Of a stretch of DNA of 64,000 nucleotides, positions 52,708 through 62,989 are shown piece after piece. A program made the translations under genes and the position numbers. Source of the DNA: Novacetimonas cocois (GTDB taxonomy: Bacteria; Pseudomonadota; Alphaproteobacteria; Acetobacterales; Acetobacteraceae); the NCBI RefSeq assembly GCF_003311635.1, contig NZ_QEXL01000015.1, positions 1-64,000 of the forward strand, given 5' to 3'. The notes beneath the pieces are model-generated. The model searched no databases. It was not told the DNA's origin and worked only from the letters and a program-made list of their open reading frames with translations. Position 1 is the first letter of the stretch; each line of letters begins with the position of its first letter.

Positions 52708-53652
52708 TCAGGGAGAAACCGGACCATTTTTATCGGTTTCCAGCGCCCTGAGGGCCGCCGCCACCTGCATGTCCGCCCCCACCTGTCCCAGCGCGGCGGT
52801 GGCGGGACGGGGGTCGCCGCCATACACCCCCTGCGACGCCCCCGGAAGGGCGGCGTGCCGCAGGGCATCCTCACGCACCATGTCCGGCTGAATCGCCAGC
52901 ATCAGGGACGTATCGCTGATATCGGCATGCATGCCCACATCCGCGCCCAGCCCACGCCTGCGCAGGAAACCGGCATAGGCCCCGGCGACGACGTCATAGT
53001 ACGCCGCCAGATAGACCACATGCGCCCCCGTGCCGGCCCATTTGCGGTTCAGCGCCTGCGCCACGGCCTTGAGATCCTTCTGGTACCCGCCGTGATCGCC
53101 CAGAAGGATGACACGCCGGAACCCCTGCACCCGCAGGCTTTCGGCAGCACCGCTCACCATGTCACGAAACACCGCTGGCGGAATGCTGATCGTGCCGGGA
53201 AAGCGCATGTGCGACGTACGCGGCACGGTACCCCCTTCGGGCACATAGGCAATGGTCGGGGCAACCAGCATATGCCCGGCCTTCTGGGCGATACGCTGCG
53301 CCAGCACGGTGGCGCGCACGTTATGCTTTCCCACCGCGATGAACGGGCCGCTCTGTTCCGTGCCCCCCACCGGGATCACGATGCTGGTCCAGCCCTGCGC
53401 CAGCGCGTCACGGATTTCCGTCCATGTCAGCTGTGCGAACTCGACACTCCCTGGCGCGGCCGTGGCATGGGCATCCGCATGGGCGTCTTCCGGCGATGCC
53501 AGCGCCATTGCGCCCGCGGCCATGCACGCGCACGCCAGCCGCCGCCAGCCCACAACCTGCCGTCGCGCGGCCTTACCTGCACCGCCCGCCGCGCGGCCCG
53601 GATGGCCCACGCCGGAACCATCGCGCGGACATCCCGTTAGTTTAGCGAACAT
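52708..53652 (-). CDS. Secreted creatininase-family protein, atypical site
   Basis: A 314-residue exported protein with a signal peptide ([20 protein letters not shown]). The creatininase-like fold is visible: [34 protein letters not shown] and [12 protein letters not shown]. Typical members carry E-Q-H-G-P-H-x-P-x-x-T-D, N-G-H-G-G-N and H-x-G-E-x-E-T-S. Here the first His is Ser, the Asp is His and the Glu in the last motif is Asp. The start at 53652 (GGGGG upstream) excludes the long upstream extension, which lies inside the catalase gene. It is divergent from katE with 51 bp between starts. Confidence 0.75.
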   Translation of the reverse strand: MFAKLTGCPRDGSGVGHPGRAAGGAGKAARRQVVGWRRLACACMAAGAMALASPEDAHADAHATAAPGSVEFAQLTWTEIRDALAQGWTSIVIPVGGTEQSGPFIAVGKHNVRATVLAQRIAQKAGHMLVAPTIAYVPEGGTVPRTSHMRFPGTISIPPAVFRDMVSGAAESLRVQGFRRVILLGDHGGYQKDLKAVAQALNRKWAGTGAHVVYLAAYYDVVAGAYAGFLRRRGLGADVGMHADISDTSLMLAIQPDMVREDALRHAALPGASQGVYGGDPRPATAALGQVGADMQVAAALRALETDKNGPVSP

Positions 53653-53703
53653 TTTACCCCCGCCCTGCCAGTATCGGCGGGTCGGTATAAAGGAGAAGAC
53701 GCG

Positions 53704-55809
53704 ATGAATGCCAGCGCCATCCCGCATCCGCCCCACAGCCGGACAGGCACGGGCGGGGAAACCCATCAGACAGCGGATGACGCTGATATCCCCACCCTGA
53801 CCACCCAGCAGGGCACCCCGGTCGCCGATGACCAGAATACCCTGCGTCAGGGCGCGGATGGCCCCGCCCTGATGGAGGATTTTCATTTCCGTGAAAAAAT
53901 CTTCCACTTCGATCATGAACGCATTCCCGAACGCGTGGTCCATGCGCGGGGATACGGGGCCCATGGCTATTTCGAGCTGACGGATTCCCTTGCCGATGTC
54001 TGCCATGCCGACATCTTCGGCAATGTCGGCGAAAAGACGCCGGCCTTCGTGCGCTTTTCCACCGTGGCGGGGGCAAAGGGATCATCCGACGTCGTGCGCG
54101 ACGTGCGTGGCTTCGCGGTGAAGCTTTATACGAAGCAGGGCAACTGGGACATTGTCGGCAACAACATACCGGTCTTCTTCATCCAGGACGCCATCAAATT
54201 CCCCGACTTTGTCCATGCGGCCAAGGAAGAGCCCGATCGCGCCTTTCCGCAGGCACAGACGGCGCATGACAATTTCTGGGACTTTGTCTCCCTCTCGCCC
54301 GAGGCCACGCACATGGTCTGCTGGGCCATGTCGGATCGCGCCATTCCACGCTCTTTCCGTTTCATGGAGGGGTTCGGCGTCCACACCTTCCGCCTGATCG
54401 ATGCGCAGGGACGTTCCACCTATGTCAAATTCCACTGGAAGCCGCGCCAGGGCCTGCAGTCGGTGGTCTGGAACGAGGCGCTGAAGATCAACGGCGCGGA
54501 CCCCGATTTTCACCGTCGCGACCTGTGGAACGCCATCAACGCGGGCGATTACCCCGAATGGGACCTTGGGGTGCAGCTGTTCGATGACGAATTCGCGGAC
54601 CGGTTCCCCTTCGACATCCTGGACGCGACCAAGCTGATCCCCGAGGAGCTGGTACCCATCCGCCGTGTCGGCCGCCTTGTGCTGAACCGGGTGGTGGACA
54701 ATTTCTTTGCCGAGACCGAACAGGTCGCCTTCTGCACCCAGAACATCGTGCCCGGCATCGATTTCACCAACGACCCGCTGCTTCAGGGACGGAATTTTTC
54801 CTATCTCGATACCCAGACCAAGCGCCTCGGCGGTCCGAATTTCACGCATATCCCGATCAACGCGCCCAAATGCCCGTTCCATAATTTCCAGCAGGACGGG
54901 CACATGGCGATGCACAACCCGAAGGGACGGGCGAATTACGAACCCAATTCATGGCCCCAGCCGCAGGGCGGCCCGCGCGAAAATCCCCGCACCGGCTACC
55001 GTTCCTTTCCGCAGGAGCAGTCAGGCGCCAAGACGCGTGAGCGTTCGGCCGCGTTCGGGGATCATTACAGTCAGGCGCGCCAGTTCTATATCAGCCAGAC
55101 CCCGGTCGAGCAGACCCACATGAAGGACGCCTTCGTCTTTGAGCTGAGCAAGGTGGAGACGCCCGCCATCCGCGTGCGCATGCTTTCGCACCTGCGCAAC
55201 GTGGACGAGGCGCTGGCCCGTGGCGTGGCGGACGGGCTGGGCATTCCCACGCTTCCCGACGCGGCGGTCGGCCCCCTGCCCGTCCGGACGGACCTGCCGC
55301 CTTCCGACGCGCTGAGCATCCTGAAGAACGGTCCTGACAGTTTTCGCGGGCGCAAGCTGGGCATCGTGGTGAGCGAGGGCACGGATGCCGCCCTGCTGTC
55401 CGCCGTGCAGGAAGCCGCCCATCAGGAAGGGGTGGAGACGGAACTGGTCGGGCCGCGCATCGGCAACATATCCGATGACAGGGGCAAGATCCTGCCGGTC
55501 ATGCAGAAGATCAACGGCGGCCCGTCGGTCCTGTATGACGCGGTGGTCCTGCTTCCTTCCGCGCAGGGCAGCACGCTGCTGCTGGGCGAGGCGACGATGC
55601 GCGATTTCATCGCGGATGCCTTTGCCCATGCCAAGTTCATCGGATATGCCGCGTCTGCCGAACCGCTGCTGGATGCGGCGGGGGTGGGTACGGCCGAACG
55701 TGACGACGGCATCCTCAGGCTGACCAAGGCCAAGGATGCGGCTGCCTTTATCAAGGCCTGCGCCGCGCTGCGGTTCTGGCCGCGCGAAAAGCGCGTGCAT
55801 GCGGTCTGA
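53704..55809 (+). CDS. katE: Large-subunit catalase
   Basis: Degrades hydrogen peroxide; cytoplasmic, monofunctional heme catalase of clade 2 (HPII type), 701 residues. Distinct signs: the active-site region [15 protein letters not shown] (catalytic His), VGNNIPVFF (Asn), heme-binding [18 protein letters not shown] with the proximal Tyr, and the additional C-terminal flavodoxin/class I amidotransferase-like domain from about 545 ([20 protein letters not shown]). The length matches E. coli KatE (about 750). AAAGGAG precedes the ATG. Divergent from the creatininase-like gene, so the 51-bp gap must hold both promoters. Confidence 0.97.
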   Translation: MNASAIPHPPHSRTGTGGETHQTADDADIPTLTTQQGTPVADDQNTLRQGADGPALMEDFHFREKIFHFDHERIPERVVHARGYGAHGYFELTDSLADVCHADIFGNVGEKTPAFVRFSTVAGAKGSSDVVRDVRGFAVKLYTKQGNWDIVGNNIPVFFIQDAIKFPDFVHAAKEEPDRAFPQAQTAHDNFWDFVSLSPEATHMVCWAMSDRAIPRSFRFMEGFGVHTFRLIDAQGRSTYVKFHWKPRQGLQSVVWNEALKINGADPDFHRRDLWNAINAGDYPEWDLGVQLFDDEFADRFPFDILDATKLIPEELVPIRRVGRLVLNRVVDNFFAETEQVAFCTQNIVPGIDFTNDPLLQGRNFSYLDTQTKRLGGPNFTHIPINAPKCPFHNFQQDGHMAMHNPKGRANYEPNSWPQPQGGPRENPRTGYRSFPQEQSGAKTRERSAAFGDHYSQARQFYISQTPVEQTHMKDAFVFELSKVETPAIRVRMLSHLRNVDEALARGVADGLGIPTLPDAAVGPLPVRTDLPPSDALSILKNGPDSFRGRKLGIVVSEGTDAALLSAVQEAAHQEGVETELVGPRIGNISDDRGKILPVMQKINGGPSVLYDAVVLLPSAQGSTLLLGEATMRDFIADAFAHAKFIGYAASAEPLLDAAGVGTAERDDGILRLTKAKDAAAFIKACAALRFWPREKRVHAV

Positions 55810-55920
55810 CCCACGCCTGCCGGCCTGATACCCGGTCCGGGAATCCGTGATCTTTTTTACGTGCCTGCCCTTGATGCGCTATCGCGGCAGGCACAATGAA
55901 AGGGACATGGAGGGACCGAA

Positions 55921-56211
55921 ATGGACGAAAAACCGGATAAAAAACCACATGTTTCCATCCATTACTGCACGCGCTGCAACTGGCTGCTGCGCGCGGCATG
56001 GATGGCACAGGAACTGCTTGCGACATTTGGCGAGGAACTGGGCGCCGTGACCCTTGTACCGGGAAGCGGCGGCCGTTTTGAAATCCATGTCGGTCCCCAC
56101 CTGATATGGGAACGCAAACGCGATGGCGGCTTCCCCGGCCCGAAGGAACTGAAGCAGAAGGTCCGCGATGTCATCGCGCCCGAACGGGACATGGGGCATA
56201 TCGACCGGTAG
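55921..56211 (+). CDS. SelT/SelW/SelH-like Rdx family protein
   Basis: A 96-residue thioredoxin-like protein of the Rdx family. The redox motif is HYCTRCNWLLRAAWM (C-x-x-C, with Cys in place of selenocysteine), followed by LVPGSGGRFEIHVG and the family's IWERKRDGGFPGPKELKQKV. The protein is nearly exact in length. GGAGG precedes the ATG. It follows katE by 112 bp on the same strand, fitting a role in oxidative stress. Confidence 0.88.
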   Translation: MDEKPDKKPHVSIHYCTRCNWLLRAAWMAQELLATFGEELGAVTLVPGSGGRFEIHVGPHLIWERKRDGGFPGPKELKQKVRDVIAPERDMGHIDR

Positions 56212-56267
56212 AGAAGACACGATCCCCGCCATTGTCTGCGCCGCACCGCCACCCCATATGCGCAGTC

Positions 56268-56687
56268 ATGGCACATACCGCTTCATCCTCGCCCCCGTTC
56301 ACGACCCGCCCGTCCCTTGACGGCACGGAAATCAGGCGCCGCGTCCAGCGCCTGCGGCGGCTGGCGACCCTGCTGGACGCAGCCTTTACGATACCGGGCA
56401 CGCGCGTGCGCTGGGGGCTCGATACGCTGATCGGAGCCCTGCCGGTGGCCGGAACTGCGGTGATGGCGATCCCCTCGCTTTATATCATCTGGGAAGCATA
56501 CCGGATGAACGTGCCGGGGAAGGTCATCCTCAGGATGCTGGCGAACGTGGGGGTGGAATTGCTGTTCGACTTCGTTCCCGTCCTCGGTGACCTCGCGGAT
56601 ACGGTGTACAAGGCGAACCTGCGCAATATCGACCTGCTGGAACGTCATTTCGGCATGACGGTGGACGTTCCCCCTCCCGGACGCTGA
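56268..56687 (+). CDS. DUF4112 domain membrane protein
   Basis: A 139-residue protein with two hydrophobic segments: RVRWGLDTLIGALPVAGTAV with MAIPSLYIIWEA, and MLANVGVELLFDFVPVLGDL. The pattern P-G-T-x-x-R-x-G-x-D-x-L-I-G and the D-x-V-P-x-x-G-D-L-x-D segment define the DUF4112 family. Start at 56268 puts the domain near the N-terminus. Function unknown. Confidence 0.85.
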   Translation: MAHTASSSPPFTTRPSLDGTEIRRRVQRLRRLATLLDAAFTIPGTRVRWGLDTLIGALPVAGTAVMAIPSLYIIWEAYRMNVPGKVILRMLANVGVELLFDFVPVLGDLADTVYKANLRNIDLLERHFGMTVDVPPPGR

Positions 56688-56778
56688 ACCTGTGCAGTGA
56701 TCCCTGTACGCTGATCCCTGTGCACCGACCTTGCGATCCGGCGCCTGTACGGATAACCCGGAACAGGATTACCGCCTG

Positions 56779-58206
56779 ATGGGACCGCCGTTCATGTTCT
56801 CTGCGCTTTCGCCCTCCATCGCCACGGTCGCCCGGATCCTGCATCAGCAGATGGGTGAACGGGTCACGACCAATGAATCGATCCGTGAACAGCACAGCCA
56901 TGGCGAGGGATGGAAACGCGCCAGCCTGCCCGCGCTGGTGGTGTTCGCCGAAGGCACCGAGGACGTGGCGCTGGTCCTGCGCACCTGCCATGAACATGGG
57001 GTGGCGGTCGTGGCCTTCGGGGGCGGCACATCGGTCGAAGGCCACGTCACCCCCGCAACGGACGCCATCAGCCTTGATCTTTCGCGCATGACCCGCGTCC
57101 TGGCGGTCAATGCCGATGACCTCGACTGTCGGGTGGAAGCCGGGGTCACGCGCCAGTCGCTCAATGCGCATCTGCGCGATATGGGCATGTTCTTTCCGGT
57201 CGATCCGGGTGGGGAGGCCACGTTTGGCGGGATGTGCGCCACGCGTGCCTCCGGCACGGCGGCCGTGCGTTACGGCACCATGCGCGAAAATGTGCTGGGA
57301 CTGCGGGTCGTCATGGCTGACGGGCGGATCGTCGATACGGGCGGGCGGGTGCGCAAGTCATCCACCGGTTATGACCTGACCGGCCTGTTCATCGGTTCGG
57401 AAGGCACGCTGGGCATCATTACCGAAATCCAGCTGCGGCTGCATGGCATCCCCGAAACCATTGCCGCCGCGACGTGCCAGTTCGAAGATCTGGCCGATGC
57501 GGTGCGCACGGCGGTCTCCACCATTCAGGTGGGCGTGCCGATCGGGCGGATCGAGCTTCTTGACGACGCCCAGATGGAAGCCTGCATCGCCTATTCCAAG
57601 CTGGAGGACTACCGCCCCATCACGACCTTGTTCTTCGAATTCCAGGGGTCGCCGGAGGCCGTGCGCGAACAGGTGGAAATGGTGGAGGCCATCGCCGCCG
57701 ACAATAACGGCCTCGGCTTCATATGGAGCACGAGCCAGGAAGAACGCACCCGTCTCTGGAAAGCGCGCCACAGCGCCTATTGGGCGGCCCTTGCCGCGTA
57801 TCCCGGTCGCAACGGCATCGCGACGGACGCCATCGTTCCCATTTCCGCGCTGACGGAACTCATCACGGGGGTCAAGGCGGATATCGAGGCATCTGGACTG
57901 CCGGCCCCCATCGTGGGGCATGTGGGGGACGGGAATTTCCATACCATCATCATGGTGCCCCCCGAACCCGATGGATATGAACGGGCGATGGAACTGGACC
58001 GCAGGATCGTGCGCCGGGCGCTGGCGCTGAACGGGTCATGCAGCGGCGAACACGGGATCGGCAGTGGCAAGATGGAGTTCATGGCCGCCGAACACGGCGA
58101 AAATGCGCTGGAGGTCATGCGCGCAATCAAGAAGGCCCTCGATCCGCAGAACATCCTGAACCCCGGCAAGCTGCTTCCGCCCGCCCCAGACGCGACGGCC
58201 GCCTGA
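56779..58206 (+). CDS. FAD-linked oxidase (D-lactate/glycolate type)
   Basis: A 475-residue flavoprotein of the D-lactate dehydrogenase (cytochrome) / glycolate oxidase GlcD family. The FAD-binding PCMH domain is visible in VAVVAFGGGTSVEGHVTP, DPGGEATFGGMCATRASGTA and GLFIGSEGTLGIITEIQLRL. The C-terminal cap holds IVGHVGDGNFHTIIMVPPEP (metal-binding His) and SGEHGIGSGKMEFMAAEHG. The C-terminal end NILNPGKLLPP is typical. The start at 56779 has CAGGA upstream; an upstream TTG at 56731 is also in frame. It feeds electrons to the respiratory chain at the membrane. Followed closely by the TPR gene. Confidence 0.9.
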   Translation: MGPPFMFSALSPSIATVARILHQQMGERVTTNESIREQHSHGEGWKRASLPALVVFAEGTEDVALVLRTCHEHGVAVVAFGGGTSVEGHVTPATDAISLDLSRMTRVLAVNADDLDCRVEAGVTRQSLNAHLRDMGMFFPVDPGGEATFGGMCATRASGTAAVRYGTMRENVLGLRVVMADGRIVDTGGRVRKSSTGYDLTGLFIGSEGTLGIITEIQLRLHGIPETIAAATCQFEDLADAVRTAVSTIQVGVPIGRIELLDDAQMEACIAYSKLEDYRPITTLFFEFQGSPEAVREQVEMVEAIAADNNGLGFIWSTSQEERTRLWKARHSAYWAALAAYPGRNGIATDAIVPISALTELITGVKADIEASGLPAPIVGHVGDGNFHTIIMVPPEPDGYERAMELDRRIVRRALALNGSCSGEHGIGSGKMEFMAAEHGENALEVMRAIKKALDPQNILNPGKLLPPAPDATAA

Positions 58207-58223
58207 ACCTTTCACACGGGGGG

Positions 58224-59825
58224 ATGGCCGTGGCGAACGCATCGGACAAGACGGCAGAACGCACGCAGCGGCTGCGCCAGGCGATGCAGAACCTGGACGC
58301 GGGACATTTCGCGCAGGCCCGCGCGCTGGTCGAACCGATGTGCGGCGACGGACGGGCCGATATCATCCTTGCCCATGCGCTGGCGGGCAGTGGTCGCGCA
58401 GCCAGGGCGGCGCGGCTGCTATGCCGTCTGGCGCATGACAATCCGACGGCAGGTCATCCCGCGCAGGACATGATGGCGCTTCTTTTGCGTCATTCGCGCA
58501 TCGCGGAAATCGAGGCGACGCTGCACGCGACCATGATGCAGACGCCCAACGATATCCGCCTGTATGACCTGCTGGGTGAATTCCTGCTGTTGCAGAACCG
58601 CATGACCGATGCGGTTGAGGTGCTGGTGGAAGGATGCAGGCGCCATCCCGCCGCCCTGCGGACCGGCAACCTGCTGGCGGTGACACAGAATGAACTGGGT
58701 CAGGCCCGCGACGCGCAGGCGCTGCTGCGTCACCTGCTGGAATATCATCCGCGCAGCGCGATGACGCATGCCAATCTGGCGCATATCCTGACCATCGACA
58801 ACCAGATGGATCAGGCCCTGCATCATCACCGGCAGGCGCTGGCGCTGCGTCCCGATGACCCGCAGATCCACCTCAATCACGCCATGACCCTGCTAAAGGC
58901 GGGGCGGCATGCGCAGGGCTGGCCCGAATATGAATGGCGCCTGCGCATGCCGGGACGCCAGAAACACCCGTTTGAACGTCTTCTGCCAACGCTGGAGCAG
59001 AATACGGACCTGACGGGACAGCGCATCGTGGTCCTGTCAGAGGCCGGGCTGGGCGACATGCTGATGTATCTGCGCTTTGTCCCCGCGCTGGTCCGGCGTG
59101 GCGCGCGCGTTATCCTTCAGCTTCCGCGTGAGATACTGCCCCTTGGCACGCGTATTTACGGGGTGGAACGGGTTATCGATCCGCTGCGCCCGCTGCCCGC
59201 GCATGACTGGCACTGTCCGTTCGGAAGCCTTGCGCGCGCCCTGGGCCGCACATCCGATATCGTCGGCGCGCCAATCCCCTACCTGCAGGCCGACCCGGAA
59301 AAAATCCTGCGATGGGAAGAATACCTGCCGTCGCGCCCGGGCCTGCGGGTCGGGATCGTCTGGGGTGGCGCCAGCCGTCCGGGCGTAGCACAGGCGCAGG
59401 CCATCGACCGCAAGCGTTCGATGCACATTTCCCAGCTTGCGCCCCTGACCACGATAAAGGGGATCCATCTGGTCAACCTGCAACGTGGCCAGCATGCGCA
59501 GCAGATGACGGACATGCCCGAGGGCATGCAGCTTTATGATCCCATGGATGACGTGCGCGACATGGATGACACCGCCGCGATCATCATGAACCTCGATATC
59601 GTCGTATCGGTCGATACGTCGGTCGTCCATCTTGCCGGTGCACTGGGCAGGCCGACCATCATGATGGACCGGTACGACAATTGCTGGCGATGGCAGTCCG
59701 GCCGTCATGACAGCCAGTGGTACCCACAACTGCGTATCGTACGCCAGTCCCGTCCGGGGGACTGGGAAGGCGTCGTGGCACAGGTCCGCGAACTGCTGGC
59801 AACCGCCGCCGCCAGCCATTCCTGA
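58224..59825 (+). CDS. TPR protein with glycosyltransferase-9-like part
   Basis: A 533-residue protein. Residues about 20-290 form tetratricopeptide repeats (for example DAQALLRHLLEYHPRSAMTH, DQALHHHRQALALRPDDPQI). The C-terminal 240 residues look like a glycosyltransferase family 9 / ADP-heptose transferase fold: VVLSEAGLGDMLMYLRFVPA, LRVGIVWGGASRPG and VVSVDTSVVHLAGALGRPTI. Such combinations occur in methyltransferase/flagellin-glycosylation or surface-sugar proteins. GTG six bases downstream of the ATG has better spacing to the G-run, so the start may be 58230. It ends 12 bp before the GntR regulator, convergently. Confidence 0.8.
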   Translation: MAVANASDKTAERTQRLRQAMQNLDAGHFAQARALVEPMCGDGRADIILAHALAGSGRAARAARLLCRLAHDNPTAGHPAQDMMALLLRHSRIAEIEATLHATMMQTPNDIRLYDLLGEFLLLQNRMTDAVEVLVEGCRRHPAALRTGNLLAVTQNELGQARDAQALLRHLLEYHPRSAMTHANLAHILTIDNQMDQALHHHRQALALRPDDPQIHLNHAMTLLKAGRHAQGWPEYEWRLRMPGRQKHPFERLLPTLEQNTDLTGQRIVVLSEAGLGDMLMYLRFVPALVRRGARVILQLPREILPLGTRIYGVERVIDPLRPLPAHDWHCPFGSLARALGRTSDIVGAPIPYLQADPEKILRWEEYLPSRPGLRVGIVWGGASRPGVAQAQAIDRKRSMHISQLAPLTTIKGIHLVNLQRGQHAQQMTDMPEGMQLYDPMDDVRDMDDTAAIIMNLDIVVSVDTSVVHLAGALGRPTIMMDRYDNCWRWQSGRHDSQWYPQLRIVRQSRPGDWEGVVAQVRELLATAAASHS

Positions 59826-59837
59826 AAAAGTGGCCGT

Positions 59838-60536
59838 CTAGGCCTGCGACATCGCCGTCAGCAGGGGCGTTACGGCCTCCCGCGCCGCGCGCTCCGCCCC
59901 GGCGGGGTCCTGATTGCGGATCGCATCAAGGATCCGCACATGTGCCGCCAGTCCCGGTTCCGGCAGGGCGGGCTCCATCACGGCGGTATGGGTGCCGCGC
60001 CGCACTTCGGAGACGAAATAGCGATAAAGCTCGCTCAACGCCCTGTTATGCGACGCTTCTGCAATCGCAAGGTGAAAGGCCGTGTCACGCGCGACAAAAG
60101 CCTCCATGTCCACACTGCCGGACACTTTTTCGCCCCGCGCCTCCAGCAGCTTTTCCAGACGCTTCAGGTCGCGCTCCGTCCGGCGCAGGGCGGCCAGACG
60201 CGCGGCCTCGGCCTCCAGCACGACACGCAGCTCGAAATGATCGCGCAGCCCTGATCGGCTGATGCGGTGCATCACATCGGCAGGGTCGGTCCGTGAACGG
60301 ACATAGGTGCCATCGCCCTGCCGCACCTCCAGCATGCCGGCATGGGATAGGACACGCACCGCCTCGCGCACGGTGTTGCGCCCGACCTGCAACAGCTGCG
60401 CCAGTTCCGTTTCCTTGGGAATGCGTTCGCCCAGCGCCCATTCCCCTTTCGCGACGCGTTCGCGCATGACTGCAATGGCCTGTTCCACAAGGGAATGTCG
60501 CGGAAGGGGAGGAAAAGAAGACATAGGCTGTTTCAT
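59838..60536 (-). CDS. GntR/FadR-family regulator
   Basis: A 232-residue regulator of the FadR subfamily of GntR. The winged helix reads KETELAQLLQVGRNTVREAV, followed by LSHAGMLEVRQGDGTYV. The C-terminal helical effector domain (FCD-like) contains EAEAARLAALRRTERDLKRL, FHLAIAEASHNRALSELYRY and the metal-type His segment VRILDAIRNQDPAGAERAA. The start at 60536 fits the fold; the ATG at 60578 would add 14 residues. Regulates probably a carbon-acid or amino-acid pathway. The nearest candidate target is the adjacent FAD-linked oxidase locus, an inference. Confidence 0.88.
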   Translation of the reverse strand: MKQPMSSFPPLPRHSLVEQAIAVMRERVAKGEWALGERIPKETELAQLLQVGRNTVREAVRVLSHAGMLEVRQGDGTYVRSRTDPADVMHRISRSGLRDHFELRVVLEAEAARLAALRRTERDLKRLEKLLEARGEKVSGSVDMEAFVARDTAFHLAIAEASHNRALSELYRYFVSEVRRGTHTAVMEPALPEPGLAAHVRILDAIRNQDPAGAERAAREAVTPLLTAMSQA

Positions 60537-60590
60537 ATCCCAAAGATGACGCGTGGGACAGTCCGTCGCCGCCAGCACGTCATCAGAGCC

Positions 60591-61871
60591 TCAGTCAAGG
60601 CGCACCGCAGGGCGGACAAACACGTCCAGCCAGTCCACCAGACATGATATCATGCCCCGGAAAGGTCCATAGAGTTCGAACTGGTGCTGGCGATAGAGCA
60701 TCAGATGGACCAGCCGGGCGGAAAGGCCATGAAGCCATCCGCCACCAAAGACGGTGCCGCCGGGGAACGTGCCCCAGCCGTTATAATCGCCCAGCGCGAC
60801 CACCGCCCCCTTGTTGTTGAACACGAACGGCGGCAGCGGACGCCCGTCCATCCATGCAGGCAGGTGACGCGCCAGATGGTGTGCCTGCTGCCGGGCGGCC
60901 TGCGCCGTCGGGGCCACAGGCTTTTCCGCGATGAAGGCGCAATCCCCCATGGCAAAGACATTGTCGTCATCCATCACCTGAAGCGTGGGACGCACCTCAA
61001 GCTGTCCCGAACGCGAAAGCTTCATGCCCCCGAATTTCGTGGTCACGTCGGGGGCCTTCACCCCGGCGGCCCAGACACGCAGCGTGGCGGGCACGCGGCT
61101 TCCGTCCTTGAGCATGAAGCCATTTTCGTCCGCGCCGCTGACCATGGCGGAGGTCTGCACGGTCACGCCGATGGCCTCCAGCTGCTTCATCGCGGCCTGC
61201 GATACCTTTTCGGGAAAGGCGGGCAGGATGCGCGGCCCGGCCTCCAGCAGCGTGATCTTAAGCGCGGGGGGCTTTTCTCCGAAACTGTAAAGCGCGGCAA
61301 GGCCCAGCGCCTTGTGAAGTTCGGCGGCAAGCTGCGTTCCGGTCGCCCCGCCACCGACAATGGCGATGTCGAGTTCGCGGTGATAGGCAAATGCCTTGAG
61401 CAGTTCCATGCGGAAACGGTCATTGAAGCCGTTTGCATCGACAAGGTTGTCAATGAACATGCAGTGCTCGGCCACGCCCGGCGTCCCGAAATCATTGGCG
61501 CGACTGCCAATGGACAGGATCACGGCGTCATATTCCAGGCTGCGTTCCTCCAGGATCGTTTCCCCATTGGGGTCGATCACCGGAGCAAGGGTAATGGTCC
61601 TGGCCTTACGGTCCATGCCCGAAATCTCGCCGGGCCAGAAATCGAAATGATGGCGGCTGGCCTGCGACATGAAGCTGATGCGGTCATTCTCGTTCGCCGC
61701 AGTGCCCGCGGCGAAGCAGTGGAGCATCGGCTTCCATACATGGGCAAAGCTTTTATCCACGAGGGTAATTTCCGCGCGTCCGGATTTCCCGACCGTCTTG
61801 CCCAGGCGTGTGGCCAGCGCCAGCCCCGCGACCCCCCCGCCAACAATCACGATCCGAAACTTCTGCGCCAT
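60591..61871 (-). CDS. ndh: Type II NADH dehydrogenase
   Basis: A single-subunit, non-proton-pumping NADH:quinone oxidoreductase of about 426 residues on the inner face of the membrane. Two dinucleotide motifs are visible: FRIVIVGGGVAGLALATRLG (FAD) and LDIAIVGGGATGTQLAAELH (NADH). The quinone/FAD segment DDDNVFAMGDCAFI and the AAQAARQQAHHLAR segment fit NDH-2. The C-terminal amphipathic end (VHLMLYRQHQFELYGPFRG) probably binds the membrane. The start at 61871 has GGAG upstream; I reject the 63-residue extension to 62060. Acetic acid bacteria rely on such enzymes for fast oxidation of substrates. Confidence 0.9.
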   Translation of the reverse strand: MAQKFRIVIVGGGVAGLALATRLGKTVGKSGRAEITLVDKSFAHVWKPMLHCFAAGTAANENDRISFMSQASRHHFDFWPGEISGMDRKARTITLAPVIDPNGETILEERSLEYDAVILSIGSRANDFGTPGVAEHCMFIDNLVDANGFNDRFRMELLKAFAYHRELDIAIVGGGATGTQLAAELHKALGLAALYSFGEKPPALKITLLEAGPRILPAFPEKVSQAAMKQLEAIGVTVQTSAMVSGADENGFMLKDGSRVPATLRVWAAGVKAPDVTTKFGGMKLSRSGQLEVRPTLQVMDDDNVFAMGDCAFIAEKPVAPTAQAARQQAHHLARHLPAWMDGRPLPPFVFNNKGAVVALGDYNGWGTFPGGTVFGGGWLHGLSARLVHLMLYRQHQFELYGPFRGMISCLVDWLDVFVRPAVRLD

Positions 61872-62253
61872 CTTGCTCTGCTCCAACCCATTCGCACGAC
61901 ATGCGGGACGTCCCTGCGATACCCGCCGTCTCTCGTATTTCGTCGCCATCACACTCAAGGCATGGCCGTTCCTGTCCGGACACACCCTATTGCAAAATGC
62001 GCCATCGACAATGCCACGTCCCAGGGCACGGCGAAGGTTATACCCCATTCCCCTTGACAAAAATCAAAAAACGGCGCGCGGACACGGCCATATCCGCCCC
62101 GAAGTGCGGCCTGCGCCGCGTGGCCGCCGGCAGGAGGCGCACAATATCTTTATCCATTCCGAACCGGTGCGATGCGCATGCAGAATGCGTGATATGCCAA
62201 TTGTCCACACGATCCCGCGCCGTGACAGGAAAGCCGTGACTGGGAAAGCGGAA
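61872..62253. other. Divergent intergenic region
   Basis: About 380 bp between ndh (leftward) and the hypothetical gene at 62254 (rightward). It must hold both promoters. No convincing hexamers, repeats or ORFs were found; both neighbouring open frames extend into it but only with out-of-family sequence. Confidence 0.45.
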
Positions 62254-62814
62254 ATGACCACGCCACCGATGCCTCTTCTCGATAACCTTCTCCCCCATTA
62301 CCAGTTTCAGGAATGTCACCGGATCGCCATCCGCGCGCCTGCCGCTGCCATCATGCGCAGCATCCACGCCTATCGCGCCCTTCATGATCCGCTGGTCCGG
62401 CTGGCGATCGGCCTGCGCGAAGCTCCGGCCCGCCTTATGGGGCGCAGGCCGGGGCCGATGCTGGATCTGGACGATTTCACCATCCTGGGACACGAAGGAG
62501 AACGGGAAATCGTTTTCGGCCTGATGGGCGCGTTCTGGAAAGCCGATTATGGGCTGGTTCCCCTGGCATCGGCCACCGGCTTTCGTGAAGGCCCTCACCC
62601 CGACCTGTGCAGACTGGCCATGGGGTTCGTCATCGCGCCCGGTTCCGGTAATGCCTGCCGGGTTACGACACGGACCCGCGTCTTCTGCCCGACGCCGGCA
62701 TCGCAACGGCGCTTTTCACCTTACTGGTACGCCATCCGGCCCGTCAGCGGCCTGATCAGGCGCCGGATGCTGGGTCGCATCCGTGCAATGGCGGAAAGTC
62801 CGCCTGTTTCCTGA
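62254..62814 (+). CDS. Hypothetical protein, possible DUF2867-like fold
   Basis: A 186-residue soluble protein starting MTTPPMPLLDNLLPHYQFQE. It has a polyketide-cyclase/SRPBCC-like order: HRIAIRAPAAAIMRSIHAYR, then FTILGHEGEREIVFGLMGAF, RLAMGFVIAP, TRTRVFCPTPASQRRFSPYW and a C-terminal helix SGLIRRRMLGRIRAMAE. The exact family is not certain. An AAAGCGGA site precedes the ATG at 62254. It is convergent with the DeoR regulator. Confidence 0.6.
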   Translation: MTTPPMPLLDNLLPHYQFQECHRIAIRAPAAAIMRSIHAYRALHDPLVRLAIGLREAPARLMGRRPGPMLDLDDFTILGHEGEREIVFGLMGAFWKADYGLVPLASATGFREGPHPDLCRLAMGFVIAPGSGNACRVTTRTRVFCPTPASQRRFSPYWYAIRPVSGLIRRRMLGRIRAMAESPPVS

Positions 62815-62989
62815 CCCGCACCCTGTCCCGCGATGCATCGGCGCGTCAGGAAATGGACTGACCTCTGACAAGGTATAATATTTACGTGCGATAATATTTT
62901 TGATTTTTCAGCGATAATGGTCCCGTCGCCGTCCCGTCAGGATGAAAAAACGGGATCACATGCCGGAAATGCCGCCTTCCCAGCCCGTA

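Noticed and set aside
53654-54085. Long leftward frame extending the creatininase-like gene
   Set aside because: It is antisense to the catalase N-terminus and lacks family similarity; a ribosome site fits the start at 53652.
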